The notes: generated from the sequence alone by a model not told the origin. A stretch of DNA of 64,000 nt from Pseudomonadota bacterium (GCA_023404675.1 JAEYAW010000027.1:1-64000); one strand, 5' to 3'. Positions 55,327 to 64,000 are shown, counted from the stretch's first letter. Made by a program: numbers and translations.

Positions 55327-56151
55327 TCACCAGGCAGGCAGGATGCTGCCCTTGAACTTGGCCTCGATGAATTCCTTCACCGGCTGCGAGCGGTAGATGT
55401 CGATGAATTTGCGGATCTTCGGATCATCCTTGCGATCCTCGCGGGCCGCGAAGATGAGCGTGAAATACGGCTTCGCTTCGGCGTCCGCCGTTTCCGCGAC
55501 CAGCGCCTTGTTCAGGTCAAGTCCCGCGAGATAGGCATAGTTCGACGAGACGAAGGCGGCAGCCACGTCGTCCAGCGAACGCGACAGCTGCGCGGCGTCG
55601 ATCTCGAGAATCTGCAGTTTCTTCGGATTGCCCGCGATGTCGAGCACGCTGGCCGACAGGCCCGCATTGGGCTTCAATGTGAGGAGGCCTGCCTTCTCGA
55701 ACAGCAGAAGCGCGCGCGCGGCGTTGGTCGGATCGTTCGGGATCGCGATCTTGGCGCCGTCGGGAATATCCGAGGCCTTGGTATATTTCTTCGAGTGGAT
55801 GCCGGCGGGCACCAGGATGGACTCGTCGAGGCCCGCAAGCTTGTAGCCGCGCGCCTTGCTCTGGCTGGCGAGATAGAAACGATGCTGGAAATTGTTCAGG
55901 TCGATATCGCCGGCCTGCAGCGCAGCGTTCGGCTGGTTCCAGTCGCTGAACTCGATGATCTCGGCCTTGAGGCCCTGCTTTTCGGACAGTCGGGCGGCCT
56001 CGCGCAGGATATCGCCATAAGGACCGGCGGACACGCCGACCTTGAGCGGCTTGTCCGTGGCGGACTGCGCGAAAGCGGGGACTGCCAGCGACAGCGTGGT
56101 GAGGCCGGTAAGGGCGATCGCAAGAAATCTTGAACGCGAAAGGCGGGTCAT
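55327..56151 (-). CDS. MetQ/NlpA-family ABC substrate-binding protein
   Basis: A 274-residue periplasmic binding protein of the MetQ family (D-/L-methionine or related substrates). It has a cleavable signal peptide (about 1-28, ending VPAFAQ) without the lipobox cysteine of NlpA lipoproteins. Family segments KVGVSAGPYGDILREAARLS, QPNAALQAGDIDLNNFQHRF and IPNDPTNAARALLL are intact. The start at 56151 is chosen for the signal peptide; a longer frame adds 58 unlikely residues. No metN or metI partner lies in the window, so it is an orphan here. It converges on the giant gene with a 20-bp gap. Confidence 0.9.
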   Translation of the reverse strand: MTRLSRSRFLAIALTGLTTLSLAVPAFAQSATDKPLKVGVSAGPYGDILREAARLSEKQGLKAEIIEFSDWNQPNAALQAGDIDLNNFQHRFYLASQSKARGYKLAGLDESILVPAGIHSKKYTKASDIPDGAKIAIPNDPTNAARALLLFEKAGLLTLKPNAGLSASVLDIAGNPKKLQILEIDAAQLSRSLDDVAAAFVSSNYAYLAGLDLNKALVAETADAEAKPYFTLIFAAREDRKDDPKIRKFIDIYRSQPVKEFIEAKFKGSILPAW

Positions 56152-56608
56152 GTTGATCGAATCTCGAAACGTTTGAATTGCGGAAGGGGACGGCCGGACG
56201 AAAATCAGGAGCGTGTCGATGCAGGACCATTCATCCCGGCCAGCTCGCCGCAGGATTCTCTGCTGGCACGACGAGGTCAATGAAATGGAATTCCGAAATA
56301 CAGGGATGATGCGAGATGATTGCAACGCGGTGCGCCGCTCTTTTGGAATATGACTGTGATTGTCTGCGCGCCAGCTTTGCGCAGGGTTGATCCGATCTTG
56401 TCAGGGCCGGGAAGATTTTTCCTTGAGGCGCGAAACTACCTCCGGGAGATGGTCGATGTGTCGTGCCGCGCTGGATCGCGCTGATGCCGGGCATTTCCGA
56501 TCTGCGCCCGAATTGTCCGGCAATCATCTTTCGCGCTATCGAAGGTAAAAACCGATCACAAGCTCGCTTCCCGTCATGCGACCGGAAGACCAACTGGTCC
56601 CGGACCCG
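56152..56608. other. 457-bp gap without a supported gene
   Basis: A 120-codon minus frame crosses this stretch but has no convincing start or protein-like pattern. It should hold the promoter of the MetQ-like gene; I see no clear repeats or hairpins. Confidence 0.5.
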
Positions 56609-57925
56609 TCAGTGCTGTCGAATCGAAGCCGCGATGCGCCGATTTGCCGTGAGCATGGCCATGCCGGTCAGAATGCTCGCGACCGGAACGACGAGCATTC
56701 CAAATGCGAGGCCGTTCGACAGATCGGCTGCCGTTGCCGCATCGCTGACGATGCCGACCAGCAGCGGGCCGAATGCCGGGCCGAGAAGGCCGGAGCCCAT
56801 CATCACGAGGCTCGTTGCCATGGCTTCTTTCCCCTTGCCGGCGACGAGGTGCGCGGCCCCGAAGCCGAACGGAATCAAAAATGAGAAGGACAGCATGCTT
56901 GGCACCATCAGCGCGATTGAAATCCACCCGACCGGCGCGAACAGTGCGGCGGTCGTCGTCATGCTGGCGAACAGGAACAGCAGCCCGGGAGCTTCGAGCA
57001 CCCGTCCGGTGCACGATCGCACCGCTCTGTCAAACAGGCGCCCGCCAAGCACCGTTCCGACGATGCCCATCATGCCCTGCAGGAGTCCGAACGCTGTCCC
57101 GGCCTGACCTGCTGTCAATCCGTGAGTGCGGATCAGGAAGGGAGCCGCGAAGGCATAGAACGGAGCGGCGGCGAAGCTGGCGGCAGCAGCGCCGACGAAC
57201 AGCCAGCGGAAGGACTGGGACGACAGAAGCTGAACGCTCGATCTCAGGAAGGACTCGCTGCGGGTTGCCGTGTTCCTGAGCGGCGGCGTTGGTCCTGCGA
57301 CGACAAAGGCCAGCAGAGCGACCAGCACACCGATCGCGCCCGCGGCAACGAGCGTGTTGCGCCAGCCGACCGCATCGCTGATCGCGCCGCCGGCCGCGAA
57401 GCCCACCATGGTGCCGATCGGGATGCCCATGCCGAACAGGCCGATGGCCAGCCCCCGCCGCTCGGGTCTGATCTTGCGGGCGATCAGCGCATGCCCGGCA
57501 GGAATTGCACCGGCTTCACCGAAGGCGACGCCGAACCGCGTGAGAGCCAGCACGAGAAAACTCGCGGCGAGACCGCCAAACATGGTCATCGCGCTCCATC
57601 CAATGATGCACGAAACCAGCACGAACCGCGGTGATCCCCGGTCGGCGGCGCGTGCCAGCGGCAGCGACATCAGCGAATAGCACACGGCGAAGGCGAGCCC
57701 GGTGAGCAGGCCCATCTGGGTGTCGCTGAGCGCAAGATCCGCCTTGATCGATTCCGCCATGATGAAGGGCAGGATGCGGTCCACCTGCGACAGTGCGCTC
57801 ACGAAGAAGAGACCGGCCAGCAGCGCGACCGCGCGCCATCCCTTCAGATACTCACTGTCGGATTGTTGGAATGCGGGAGCTTCCGCATTTGACACGTGTA
57901 CAGATCTCACGGCAGTCTCTGTCAT
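56609..57925 (-). CDS. MFS transporter
   Basis: A 438-residue major facilitator with twelve predicted membrane helices, of the kind grouped with Spinster-like transporters (YLKGWRAVALLAGLFFVSAL, then SQVDRILPFIMAESIKADL). The MFS motif A-like loop LARAADRGSPR lies between helices 2 and 3. The substrate is unknown. The ATG at 57925 has GAGGAG upstream; codons 33-36 bases further out lack a ribosome site. It diverges from an AraC gene after 53 bp and is probably under its control. Confidence 0.9.
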   Translation of the reverse strand: MTETAVRSVHVSNAEAPAFQQSDSEYLKGWRAVALLAGLFFVSALSQVDRILPFIMAESIKADLALSDTQMGLLTGLAFAVCYSLMSLPLARAADRGSPRFVLVSCIIGWSAMTMFGGLAASFLVLALTRFGVAFGEAGAIPAGHALIARKIRPERRGLAIGLFGMGIPIGTMVGFAAGGAISDAVGWRNTLVAAGAIGVLVALLAFVVAGPTPPLRNTATRSESFLRSSVQLLSSQSFRWLFVGAAAASFAAAPFYAFAAPFLIRTHGLTAGQAGTAFGLLQGMMGIVGTVLGGRLFDRAVRSCTGRVLEAPGLLFLFASMTTTAALFAPVGWISIALMVPSMLSFSFLIPFGFGAAHLVAGKGKEAMATSLVMMGSGLLGPAFGPLLVGIVSDAATAADLSNGLAFGMLVVPVASILTGMAMLTANRRIAASIRQH

Positions 57926-57978
57926 GCTGAGAGCGCTCCTCACTTGGGTTGGCACCATCAAGCTAGAAGGAGCGTCCG

Positions 57979-59013
57979 GTGATCAGAATGCCTGAACCCG
58001 CAAGAAATTTGCCTAATCCTGCAGGCGACGATACGTTGCGGCCTCTGGACCGCGCGGTACGCTGGCCCCGAAATCAACGGGAGAGTGATGTGCCATCATC
58101 GCTTCTTGCGACAGTTACCGCCTATATCGATGCACAAGGTGGCGGACAGGGATTGTTTCCGACGCCGATCGATGGCGTCAACATCGTGCGCTCCTTTCAG
58201 GCCATGATGCCGATGCGGCAGATCTATCGGCCGTCGCTCTGTGTCGTGGTTCAGGGCGCGAAGCAGATTTTGTTCGGCGAGGACAGGCTGGATTACGGTG
58301 CGATGGAATGTCTGGTCGTCAGCGTCGAGCTGCCGGCCAGCGGACGGATTGTCGCGGCGAGCCCGGATGCGCCTTTCGTCGGCGTCACGGTTGATCTCGA
58401 TGTGGCCGTGCTGCACGAGGTGCTGGGACAACTGGACGCGCCTCCTGTTCCCGCCGCGAGTCCCGGCCCTTGCGCGTTCGTGGGACAGGTGGATGAGCCT
58501 CTGGCGGATTGCATTCAACGTCTGATCCGCATGTCCGAAAATCCGAAGGCGATTCCGATTCTCTATCCCTCGGTCATGCGGGAAATCTGCTACTGGCTGC
58601 TCAGCGGTCCGCATGGCGGCGATCTCTGCAATCTGGCCTTGCCGGAATCGAACATCATGCGGATCGTCAGGGCCATCTATATGCTGCGCGAGAATTTCGC
58701 GCGGACGTTGCGCGTGGAGGAACTGGCCGAGACGGCGCGGATGAGCCCATCATCGTTCCATCAGCACTTCAAGGCGTTGACCTCGATGACGCCGCTTCAG
58801 TTCCAGAAGCAGCTGCGCCTTTTGGAGGCGCGGCGTCTGATGGTGTCGGACGCCGCAAGCGTGGCGCAGGCAGCCTATCAGGTCGGTTATGAGAGCGCGT
58901 CGCAATTCAGCCGCGAATATTCCCGGATGTTCGGCGTCGCGCCGAAACGCGACGCGATGAATCTGCACCGGCTTTACAGCACCTATGGCAGCCGCGAACT
59001 GCGCAGCGCATAG
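57979..59013 (+). CDS. AraC family regulator
   Basis: A 344-residue regulator with an AraC_N (type I) cupin-like sensor domain (about 60-210, VNIVRSFQAMMPMRQIYRPS and SLCVVVQGAKQILFG). The C-terminal double helix-turn-helix spans about 240-330: LRVEELAETARMSPSSFHQH and AAYQVGYESASQFSREYSRM. The start is GTG at 57979 with AGGAG at 6 bp; the ATG at 57988 is too far from it. It probably controls the divergent MFS gene. Confidence 0.92.
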   Translation: MIRMPEPARNLPNPAGDDTLRPLDRAVRWPRNQRESDVPSSLLATVTAYIDAQGGGQGLFPTPIDGVNIVRSFQAMMPMRQIYRPSLCVVVQGAKQILFGEDRLDYGAMECLVVSVELPASGRIVAASPDAPFVGVTVDLDVAVLHEVLGQLDAPPVPAASPGPCAFVGQVDEPLADCIQRLIRMSENPKAIPILYPSVMREICYWLLSGPHGGDLCNLALPESNIMRIVRAIYMLRENFARTLRVEELAETARMSPSSFHQHFKALTSMTPLQFQKQLRLLEARRLMVSDAASVAQAAYQVGYESASQFSREYSRMFGVAPKRDAMNLHRLYSTYGSRELRSA

Positions 59014-59033
59014 GCCGTGTGTCCGGACGATGG

Positions 59034-59062
59034 CCGCTCCACGCCGCAATGGCGTGGAGCGG
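59034..59062. terminator. Bidirectional terminator between convergent genes
   Basis: A perfect 12-bp stem (CCGCTCCACGCC / GGCGTGGAGCGG) with a GCAAT loop is followed by AGTTTCCT. It lies between the AraC gene and the epimerase gene, which converge. Confidence 0.8.
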
Positions 59063-59079
59063 AGTTTCCTACGTTTATC

Positions 59080-59895
59080 TTACAGCAGGTTTTGCCGGGC
59101 CGCCTGATGGACCGTTCTTACAGTCGGCTCAAAGCCGAGACGGCGGGCGAGCGTGCCGTCCATGTGAAAATGCCAGGGGTTCGCCAGCGGCTCGGATGAG
59201 GGCTCGATCGCTTCTCCGGCCAGTTCCGCCAGCTCATAGATCGATGTCGGCGCGTCATCGCCGATATTGACGATCCTCCCGTCCATTGCGCCGGTCAGGG
59301 CCAGCTTCATCGCCGTCGCGATGTCGCGATGATGGACCATGCTCATGCGCTGCGCGGGATGCAGCCTGACCTGCGCCAGCAGGCGCGGAAGCGACTCGAT
59401 ATGGCCGTCTCCATCGCCGTAGACGAAGCCGAACCGCTGGATCGACCAGTTCAATCCGCTGTTCCGCAGCTCGGCTTCGGCCGCCAGCTTGCTGGCCGGA
59501 TAGGCCAATGTGGGTGAGGACACATCGTCTTCCCGGCCCGGGCGCGGCGTGTCCACATCGTAGACATGGGATGTGCTCGACATGATAAAGCGCGCATCCG
59601 GCGCGTGCGCCTTCACCGCCGCGATGAGATGGCGCGTTCCTTCGAGATTGCTGGTCCAGATGAGGTCGGTGTCCGGTGTGCGAAACACCGCGGCGAGGTG
59701 GATGACAGCGGAGATGCCCTGCACGGCTGTCGTCAGCGATGAGGGATCGAGCAGGTCGCCTTCACTCGCCGCCGCCCCGGGAGGGACCTGTTTGCCCGAT
59801 CTTACAAGGGCGCGGCAATCAATGTCCGCTTCCATGAGACGTGGAAGCAGGCGCGCGCCGACCAGCCCGGTCGCGCCGGTGATCAGGACCGTCAT
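59080..59895 (-). CDS. NAD-dependent epimerase/dehydratase (extended SDR)
   Basis: A 271-residue extended short-chain dehydrogenase. The N-terminal nucleotide site is VLITGATGLVGARLL, followed by DLLDPSSL and VIHLAAVF. The active-site serine and YxxxK are SSTSHVYDV and AYPASKLAAE. The substrate is unknown. Its start overlaps the MarR gene stop by 4 bp, so the two are one operon with the regulator first. Confidence 0.9.
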   Translation of the reverse strand: MTVLITGATGLVGARLLPRLMEADIDCRALVRSGKQVPPGAAASEGDLLDPSSLTTAVQGISAVIHLAAVFRTPDTDLIWTSNLEGTRHLIAAVKAHAPDARFIMSSTSHVYDVDTPRPGREDDVSSPTLAYPASKLAAEAELRNSGLNWSIQRFGFVYGDGDGHIESLPRLLAQVRLHPAQRMSMVHHRDIATAMKLALTGAMDGRIVNIGDDAPTSIYELAELAGEAIEPSSEPLANPWHFHMDGTLARRLGFEPTVRTVHQAARQNLL

Positions 59896-60353
59896 GACGA
59901 TATTCCTTTCTGAAGAAGATCTTCAAGCCGCTCCGTCGCGGTCTGCAAAACCCTGACGGCGGCCGCGAGTTCGGTCTCGTCGAGGCCGTCGAACGCGACC
60001 GAGCGAATGAAGGAGAGGTCCGGCAGTTCGTTCCAGAGGGTCACGCCTGCGTCCGTGAGGCGGAGGCGCTTTTGCCGCTGGTCAATCTGATTGGCCTCCT
60101 GTGTAATGAGCCCCTTGCGTACGAGCGTTGCGACGATGCCGCTCATGGTTGCCCGCTCGATTCCGAGCATTCGGACGAGATCGCGCTGCATCGTAGGCCC
60201 GGTCGTGGCGAGCCGATGGAGCACGTACCACTGTACAGAGCCGAGATCGTAGGGGCGAAGGGCCGCGTCCATCACAGCCCGGCCGGCGAAGTAGCATCGT
60301 TTTGCCCAAGCTCCGACGAGGTCGCGACTTGAGCTCTTTTGTTCCGCATCCAA
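59892..60353 (-). CDS. MarR family regulator
   Basis: A 153-residue winged-helix regulator. The core is LGSVQWYVLHRLATTGPTMQ, then RDLVRMLGIERATMSGIVAT for the recognition helix and LITQEANQIDQRQKRLRLTD for the wing. It precedes the epimerase gene in a two-gene operon and has a perfect inverted repeat just upstream of its start, most probably its own operator. Confidence 0.92.
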   Translation of the reverse strand: MDAEQKSSSRDLVGAWAKRCYFAGRAVMDAALRPYDLGSVQWYVLHRLATTGPTMQRDLVRMLGIERATMSGIVATLVRKGLITQEANQIDQRQKRLRLTDAGVTLWNELPDLSFIRSVAFDGLDETELAAAVRVLQTATERLEDLLQKGISS

Positions 60354-60367
60354 CGCAGGTCACCTCA

Positions 60368-60389
60368 ATTCGCTAGTTACCTAGCAAAT
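60368..60389. promoter_or_regulatory. MarR operator palindrome
   Basis: The pattern ATT-C-GCTAG-N4-CTAGC-A-AAT is symmetric over 22 bp, with perfect GCTAG/CTAGC arms at 60372-60376 and 60381-60385. It lies 15 bases upstream of the MarR start codon. Confidence 0.75.
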
Positions 60390-60833
60390 ATGTAAGGTGC
60401 CGAACAAATGTCAAGAATGGCCGCCGTCCAGCTCGTGGGCACCAAGGGAGAATGGAGGATCAGGCAGAAAGTTTGCGTGTTTCGGCATTCGGGATCGTGC
60501 GGGCGGCGTTTAGCCTCGCGCCTATGCCTCTGACATATCCGTTTAGTTTCGGAAGGCTGACCGCTTTCGGGCGGATCGGTGGAGGGGGCGGCCATCGGAG
60601 ACGGGGCGGCCTCGCCTGCCGCTGCCATCAAGACAAGGACATGGACAATGCCGAAATCGGTGAGTGGGCGTTGCTGGCCGCCGCGATCGCGGTCGGAGGA
60701 TTGGGCATATTTTTCGCAGGCTCAGGCATGGAGATCTGCCGTCCCGCGAGCAAGTTGTGGACAAGGCGCGAGGCGGTCCCCGGGCGATCATCGCCTGGTG
60801 GTCCGCCGTTCCGCCGGAACGCAAGGATGATCG
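60390..60833. other. 444-bp gap without a supported gene
   Basis: Several overlapping frames of 78-90 codons are open here. One encodes a hydrophobic stretch (MDNAEIGEWALLAAAIAVGG, from 60642), but its frame runs on inside the SDR gene and it lacks a good ribosome site. I do not support a gene. Confidence 0.5.
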
Positions 60834-61748
60834 ATGACCAGATGGACAACCGAGAACATGCCATCGCAACGCTGCCGTTCGGTGGTCGTCACCGGAACAG
60901 GCGGGCTGGGCTACGAAGACGCGCTGGCGCTGGCGCACGCCGGCGCGAATGTCGTGATTGCGGGGCGCAACTCCCGCAAGGGGGCCGAAGCGGTGGCCGC
61001 GATCAAGGCCGCAGTCCCCGACGCGAAGATCCGGTTCGGCAAGCTCGACCTCGCCGACCTCGCTTCGGTCGAACGGTTTGCCGTGCAACTCGCGCAGGAG
61101 CAGGACAGTCTCGACCTTCTGATCAACAACGCCGGCGTCATGACCCCACCCGAGCGTCGGGTGACCGTTGACGGATTTGAACTGCAGTTCGGCACCAACT
61201 ATCTCGGTCACTTCGCGCTTACCGCGCATTTGCTTCCGCTGCTGAAGAAGGGTCAGAAGTCGCGCGTCGTCACCGTCAGCAGCGTGGCGGCGCGGGGTGG
61301 CAAGATCAATTTCGACGACCTGCAGGCCGAGCGTGGCTACGAGCCGATGCCGGTCTACAGCCAGTCGAAACTCGCCTGCATTCTGTTCGCCCTCGAACTC
61401 AGCCGGCGCAGCAAGGCGGCGGGGTGGGGCATTGAGAGTCTGGCCGCGCATCCTGGCGTCACGCGTACGGATCTCATTCCAAACGGAGCGGGTCCGGGGA
61501 GTTTCAACGCGATGCTTCGCAAGCTTCTGTGGTTTCTGTTCCAGCCCGCGTGGCAGGGCGCCCTGCCGACGCTGTTCGCGGCCACCGATCCGTCTGCACG
61601 GGATGGCGCCTATTACGGGCCGGACCGGCTCGGCGGGACGCGCGGCTATCCGGTCGAGGAGAAGCCGCCGCCGCAGGCGCTGGACACCTCTGTAGCGGAA
61701 CGCCTTTGGGAAACGTCGCGCGCGCTCACCCGCGTGAAGTTCGCGTGA
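60834..61748 (+). CDS. Short-chain dehydrogenase/reductase
   Basis: A 304-residue SDR similar to the retinol-dehydrogenase/WW-domain oxidoreductase group. The catalytic serine and YxxxK are VTVSSVAARG and VYSQSKLAC, and NNAG is in DLLINNAGVMTPP. The glycine-rich loop reads VTGTGGLGYE, one residue shorter than the usual TGxxxGxG, so cofactor binding may differ. AAGGATGATCG precedes the ATG. The substrate is unknown. It converges on the monooxygenase through a hairpin. Confidence 0.88.
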   Translation: MTRWTTENMPSQRCRSVVVTGTGGLGYEDALALAHAGANVVIAGRNSRKGAEAVAAIKAAVPDAKIRFGKLDLADLASVERFAVQLAQEQDSLDLLINNAGVMTPPERRVTVDGFELQFGTNYLGHFALTAHLLPLLKKGQKSRVVTVSSVAARGGKINFDDLQAERGYEPMPVYSQSKLACILFALELSRRSKAAGWGIESLAAHPGVTRTDLIPNGAGPGSFNAMLRKLLWFLFQPAWQGALPTLFAATDPSARDGAYYGPDRLGGTRGYPVEEKPPPQALDTSVAERLWETSRALTRVKFA

Positions 61749-61799
61749 GCGCAGCGTTCACATAAGCTCCGCGAACCGGCCTTTGGTCTTGCCGGACAT

Positions 61800-61833
61800 G
61801 CGCTCTCCCCCGGGGCCAACCGGGGAAGAGCGC
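61800..61833. terminator. Bidirectional terminator between SDR and monooxygenase genes
   Basis: A 14-bp stem with one mismatch (GCGCTCTCCCCCGG with CCGGGGAAGAGCGC) and a GGCCAA loop lies between the convergent stops. Confidence 0.75.
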
Positions 61834-61856
61834 GTGCCGATGTGATCAGACGTGCT

Positions 61857-63848
61857 CTATTCTCCGCGGGCCGCTGGCTCGGCCTGCGCGAACACGTAGT
61901 CAGAGGGATTGAGCGCGTAGGTCAGCTTCCAGTAATCCACGAGACGCCAAGGGGAGTTGGTGACGACGCGGCCCTTGCTGTTCTTGTACCAGCTGGTCAT
62001 GCCGGGATGAGTCCACACCATGCGCTCGTGCGCATCGTCGACGCGGCGATTGTAATCGTCGAAGGTGGCGGTGCGCACATCCATGGCGGCGTTGCCGGTT
62101 TCGAGCAATTCGCGGATGCACTGCATCACGTAGCGGACCTGACATTCGGCGTGGAAGAACAGGCTGCCGCCATGCGACAGCGCCGTGTTCGGTCCGAACA
62201 GCACGAAGAAGTTCGGAAAACCCGGAACGGAGATGCCGAGATAGGCGCGCGGATCCTCATCGCCCCATGCATCGCGGATGGTGCGTCCGCCGAGGCCGGT
62301 GATGTCCATCGGCGCGAGCATCTGCGTGGTCTGGAATCCGGTGGCGAGAACGATCACATCGGCCTCGTGTGTGACACCGTGGCGATCCACCAGCTTGCCG
62401 TCCTTCACCTCGACGACGCCGGAGTCGATCAGTTCGACATTGTCGCGGCGGAGCATCTGATACCAGTTGTTGTCACGCAGCATCCGCTTGCCGTAGGGCG
62501 GATAGTCCGGCACGACCTTGGCCATCAGGTCCGGCCGGTCGCCGACCTGCGATGTGATGTGCGCGACAAGGCGCTCGCGGAACGCGTGGTTCTCGGCGTT
62601 GAGCGACAGCTTCGGCTGATCCCAGTCGGGATCGCGCTGGAGCATGGCGTGGAAGCCGTCGCCGGAGGCCCACGACAGCAGCGTGCGGTGCCAGCGCGCC
62701 AGATACGGAATGTTCTGCAGCGCCCAGATCATGCCCGGCGGCACGGTGCGATGATAGTTCGGGTTCGGATTGGCCCAGTTCGGCGTGCGCTGGAAGACAA
62801 GAAGCTTCTCGACATCGGCCGCGACCGCGGGGCCGACCTGCATGCTGGATGCGCCGGTGCCGACCAGCGCGACGCGCTTGCCCTTCAGATCGACAGTATG
62901 ATCCCACACGGCCGTGTGGATCACGGGGCCCTTGAACGTTTCAAGGCCGGGAATCTTCGGATAGGCCGGGCGATTGAGCTGGCCGACGCCGGAAATCAGG
63001 AGGTTGGCTTCGATGCGCTCGGACGCGCCATCCGCCTTCTTCACATCGATCGCCCATGTCGCCGTCTCCGCATTGTACCTCGCCGCCTCGACGGAGCTGC
63101 TGAAGCGGATGAATTCGCGGATGCCGTATTTATCGACGCAGCGGTTGAGGTAATCCCACAACTCGTCGTGGCGCGCGAAGTGGCGGGACCAGTCGTTTTT
63201 CAGATCGAAGGAGAACGAATAGAAGTGATTTGGAATGTCGACCGCGCAGCCGGGATAGGTGTTCTCGAACCAGGTGCCGCCGACTTCGCTGTTCTTCTCG
63301 TAGATCATGAACGGAATGCCGGCTTCCTTGAGCTTGATGCCCATGCAGATGCCGGAGAGGCCCGCGCCGATGACGATGACCTTCAACCTGTCGCGCTGTT
63401 CCTTGGGGAGCGGTCGCCGCCATGCGATGGAGCGCGCATCCGTCGTCCCTTCGGTCATCTCCTCCATCATCATCGCCACGTAGTCGTCCGGCACCGGCTT
63501 GCCGGCGCCGCCGCTGACCAGTTGCGCGAAGGCTTCGCGGGTCAGTGCGGGTGCTTTGCCCTCGGCCGCGACGCGGGCCAGCGCGGCGACCAGTCCGTCA
63601 CGGATGCGGGCGCGCAGTTCCTCCGGGATGCTCTCCTGATAGCTCCACGCGCCGGTGATGTGGGGCGCCGCCTCTTCAAGCAGGGCGGTGTCGCCGGAGA
63701 GCTGAGCCTGCACGAGCAGTTGTGGAACGATGTCGGCGTCCTTCAGCGCCTTGCGCAGCAAGGCTTCGTCGCGCAATGCCGCGCGGCATCGCTCGGCGAT
63801 CGGATCGGATTTGCCGGAGACCGGAATCTGACTGGCGACGGACGGCAT
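61857..63848 (-). CDS. Baeyer-Villiger-type flavin monooxygenase
   Basis: A 663-residue FAD/NADPH monooxygenase. The FAD site VIVIGAGLSGICMGIKLKEA starts near residue 157 and the NADPH site is ALVGTGASSMQVGP. The fingerprint FKGPVIHTAVWDH fits the type I Baeyer-Villiger pattern FxGxxxHTxxW[PD]. An N-terminal extension of about 150 residues, helical and without cofactor motif, is like that of the larger BVMO class (steroid or ketone oxidisers). The substrate cannot be told. No regulator or hydrolase is next to it within the window. Confidence 0.92.
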   Translation of the reverse strand: MPSVASQIPVSGKSDPIAERCRAALRDEALLRKALKDADIVPQLLVQAQLSGDTALLEEAAPHITGAWSYQESIPEELRARIRDGLVAALARVAAEGKAPALTREAFAQLVSGGAGKPVPDDYVAMMMEEMTEGTTDARSIAWRRPLPKEQRDRLKVIVIGAGLSGICMGIKLKEAGIPFMIYEKNSEVGGTWFENTYPGCAVDIPNHFYSFSFDLKNDWSRHFARHDELWDYLNRCVDKYGIREFIRFSSSVEAARYNAETATWAIDVKKADGASERIEANLLISGVGQLNRPAYPKIPGLETFKGPVIHTAVWDHTVDLKGKRVALVGTGASSMQVGPAVAADVEKLLVFQRTPNWANPNPNYHRTVPPGMIWALQNIPYLARWHRTLLSWASGDGFHAMLQRDPDWDQPKLSLNAENHAFRERLVAHITSQVGDRPDLMAKVVPDYPPYGKRMLRDNNWYQMLRRDNVELIDSGVVEVKDGKLVDRHGVTHEADVIVLATGFQTTQMLAPMDITGLGGRTIRDAWGDEDPRAYLGISVPGFPNFFVLFGPNTALSHGGSLFFHAECQVRYVMQCIRELLETGNAAMDVRTATFDDYNRRVDDAHERMVWTHPGMTSWYKNSKGRVVTNSPWRLVDYWKLTYALNPSDYVFAQAEPAARGE

Positions 63849-63968
63849 AGGGTTCTCCCGAATTGTTCCCTAAGGATGGTCCGGTCAAATCGAGCCGGCA
63901 TCCTTCAGGTGTCCTTGTTCAAACGCAAATTTTGGCGGCGGCGCGCGAGGTGCATCGTCGCAGGACGG

Positions 63969-64000
63969 CTAGCCGTCGCCGAGATAGGCCTGCTGAATAC
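63969..64000 (-). CDS. Possible C-terminal end of a Liv-type ABC ATPase, truncated by the window
   Basis: The last bases, read on the minus strand, encode IQQAYLGDG and a TAG stop. A terminal AYLG is characteristic of LivG/LivF branched-chain amino-acid transporter ATPases. Only about ten codons are visible, so this is a weak call. The gap 63849-63968 shows nothing else. Confidence 0.35.
   Translation of the reverse strand, partial: IQQAYLGDG

Noticed and set aside
60452..61171. A 239-codon frame with a hydrophobic stretch upstream of the SDR gene
   Set aside because: The second half is an out-of-frame shadow of the SDR gene, and the first half has no good start signal.

Overview
The window comes from a GC-rich alphaproteobacterium, most probably a Bradyrhizobium or a close relative such as Rhodopseudomonas. 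The evidence is gene content and order: nifDKENX stands apart from nifH, a 2[4Fe-4S] ferredoxin gene follows nifB, nifQ-(irr-like)-nifV-cysE-nifW-fixABCX run in series, and many transcription units start at -24/-12 (sigma-54) promoters with TGT-N10-ACA NifA sites upstream. No nodulation genes, tRNA, rRNA, insertion sequence or CRISPR array was seen.

Bases 1-36,000 are a compact nitrogen-fixation island. It opens inside nifD (5' end missing) and continues with nifK, nifE, nifN, nifX, two NifX-associated genes and fdxB. Two minus-strand hypotheticals, a Rieske gene and another minus-strand hypothetical follow. The next unit is iscA-nfu-nifS-nifT-SIR2-like. Then comes a 15-gene co-directional block, about 13.3-20.9 kb: nifB, fdxN, a second iscA-like gene, a TPR-like gene, an LRV/Fe-S gene, two nifZ, a DUF3024-like gene, a small gene, a DegT-like gene, a [2Fe-2S] ferredoxin, a small gene, a second Rieske gene, a 55-aa gene and a truncated haemoglobin. 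A minus operon (TPR-like, SufT-like, dienelactone-hydrolase-like, small) diverges from bolA-grx4-[2Fe-2S] ferredoxin. A second minus operon (receiver-like, NifO-like) diverges from nifH. The island closes with nifQ, an Irr-like gene, nifV, cysE, nifW, fixABCX and a molybdenum module (mop, a DUF2478-like gene, modD).

Together these genes make nitrogenase and its cofactor: nifB/E/N/X/V/Q/S and scaffold proteins for FeMo-co, mop/modD for molybdenum, cysE for cysteine supply. They also feed it electrons (fixABCX, ferredoxins, Rieske proteins) and probably buffer oxygen (truncated haemoglobin). Several accessory genes encode members of catalytic families that lack a key residue: DegT without its lysine, a hydrolase without its histidine, a receiver without its aspartate, and a SIR2-like protein without its usual asparagine. 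At several places a single NifA site lies between two divergent sigma-54 promoters.

Bases 36,000-64,000 are different. A minus operon (membrane protein, AAA+ ATPase of the CbbX/SpoVK type, TPR membrane protein) diverges from an exported TPR-CHAT protease-like gene. A quinone-oxidoreductase/TetR pair follows. A 9.8-kb gene then encodes a 3,277-residue exported protein made of two six-bladed Kelch propellers, two DUF11 domains, about 13 Ig-like domains and two seven-bladed RCC1 propellers, each RCC1 block set inside an Ig-like domain. The rest is an orphan MetQ-like binding protein, an MFS/AraC pair, an epimerase/MarR pair, an SDR, a Baeyer-Villiger-type monooxygenase, and what looks like the last codons of an ABC-transporter ATPase at the right edge.
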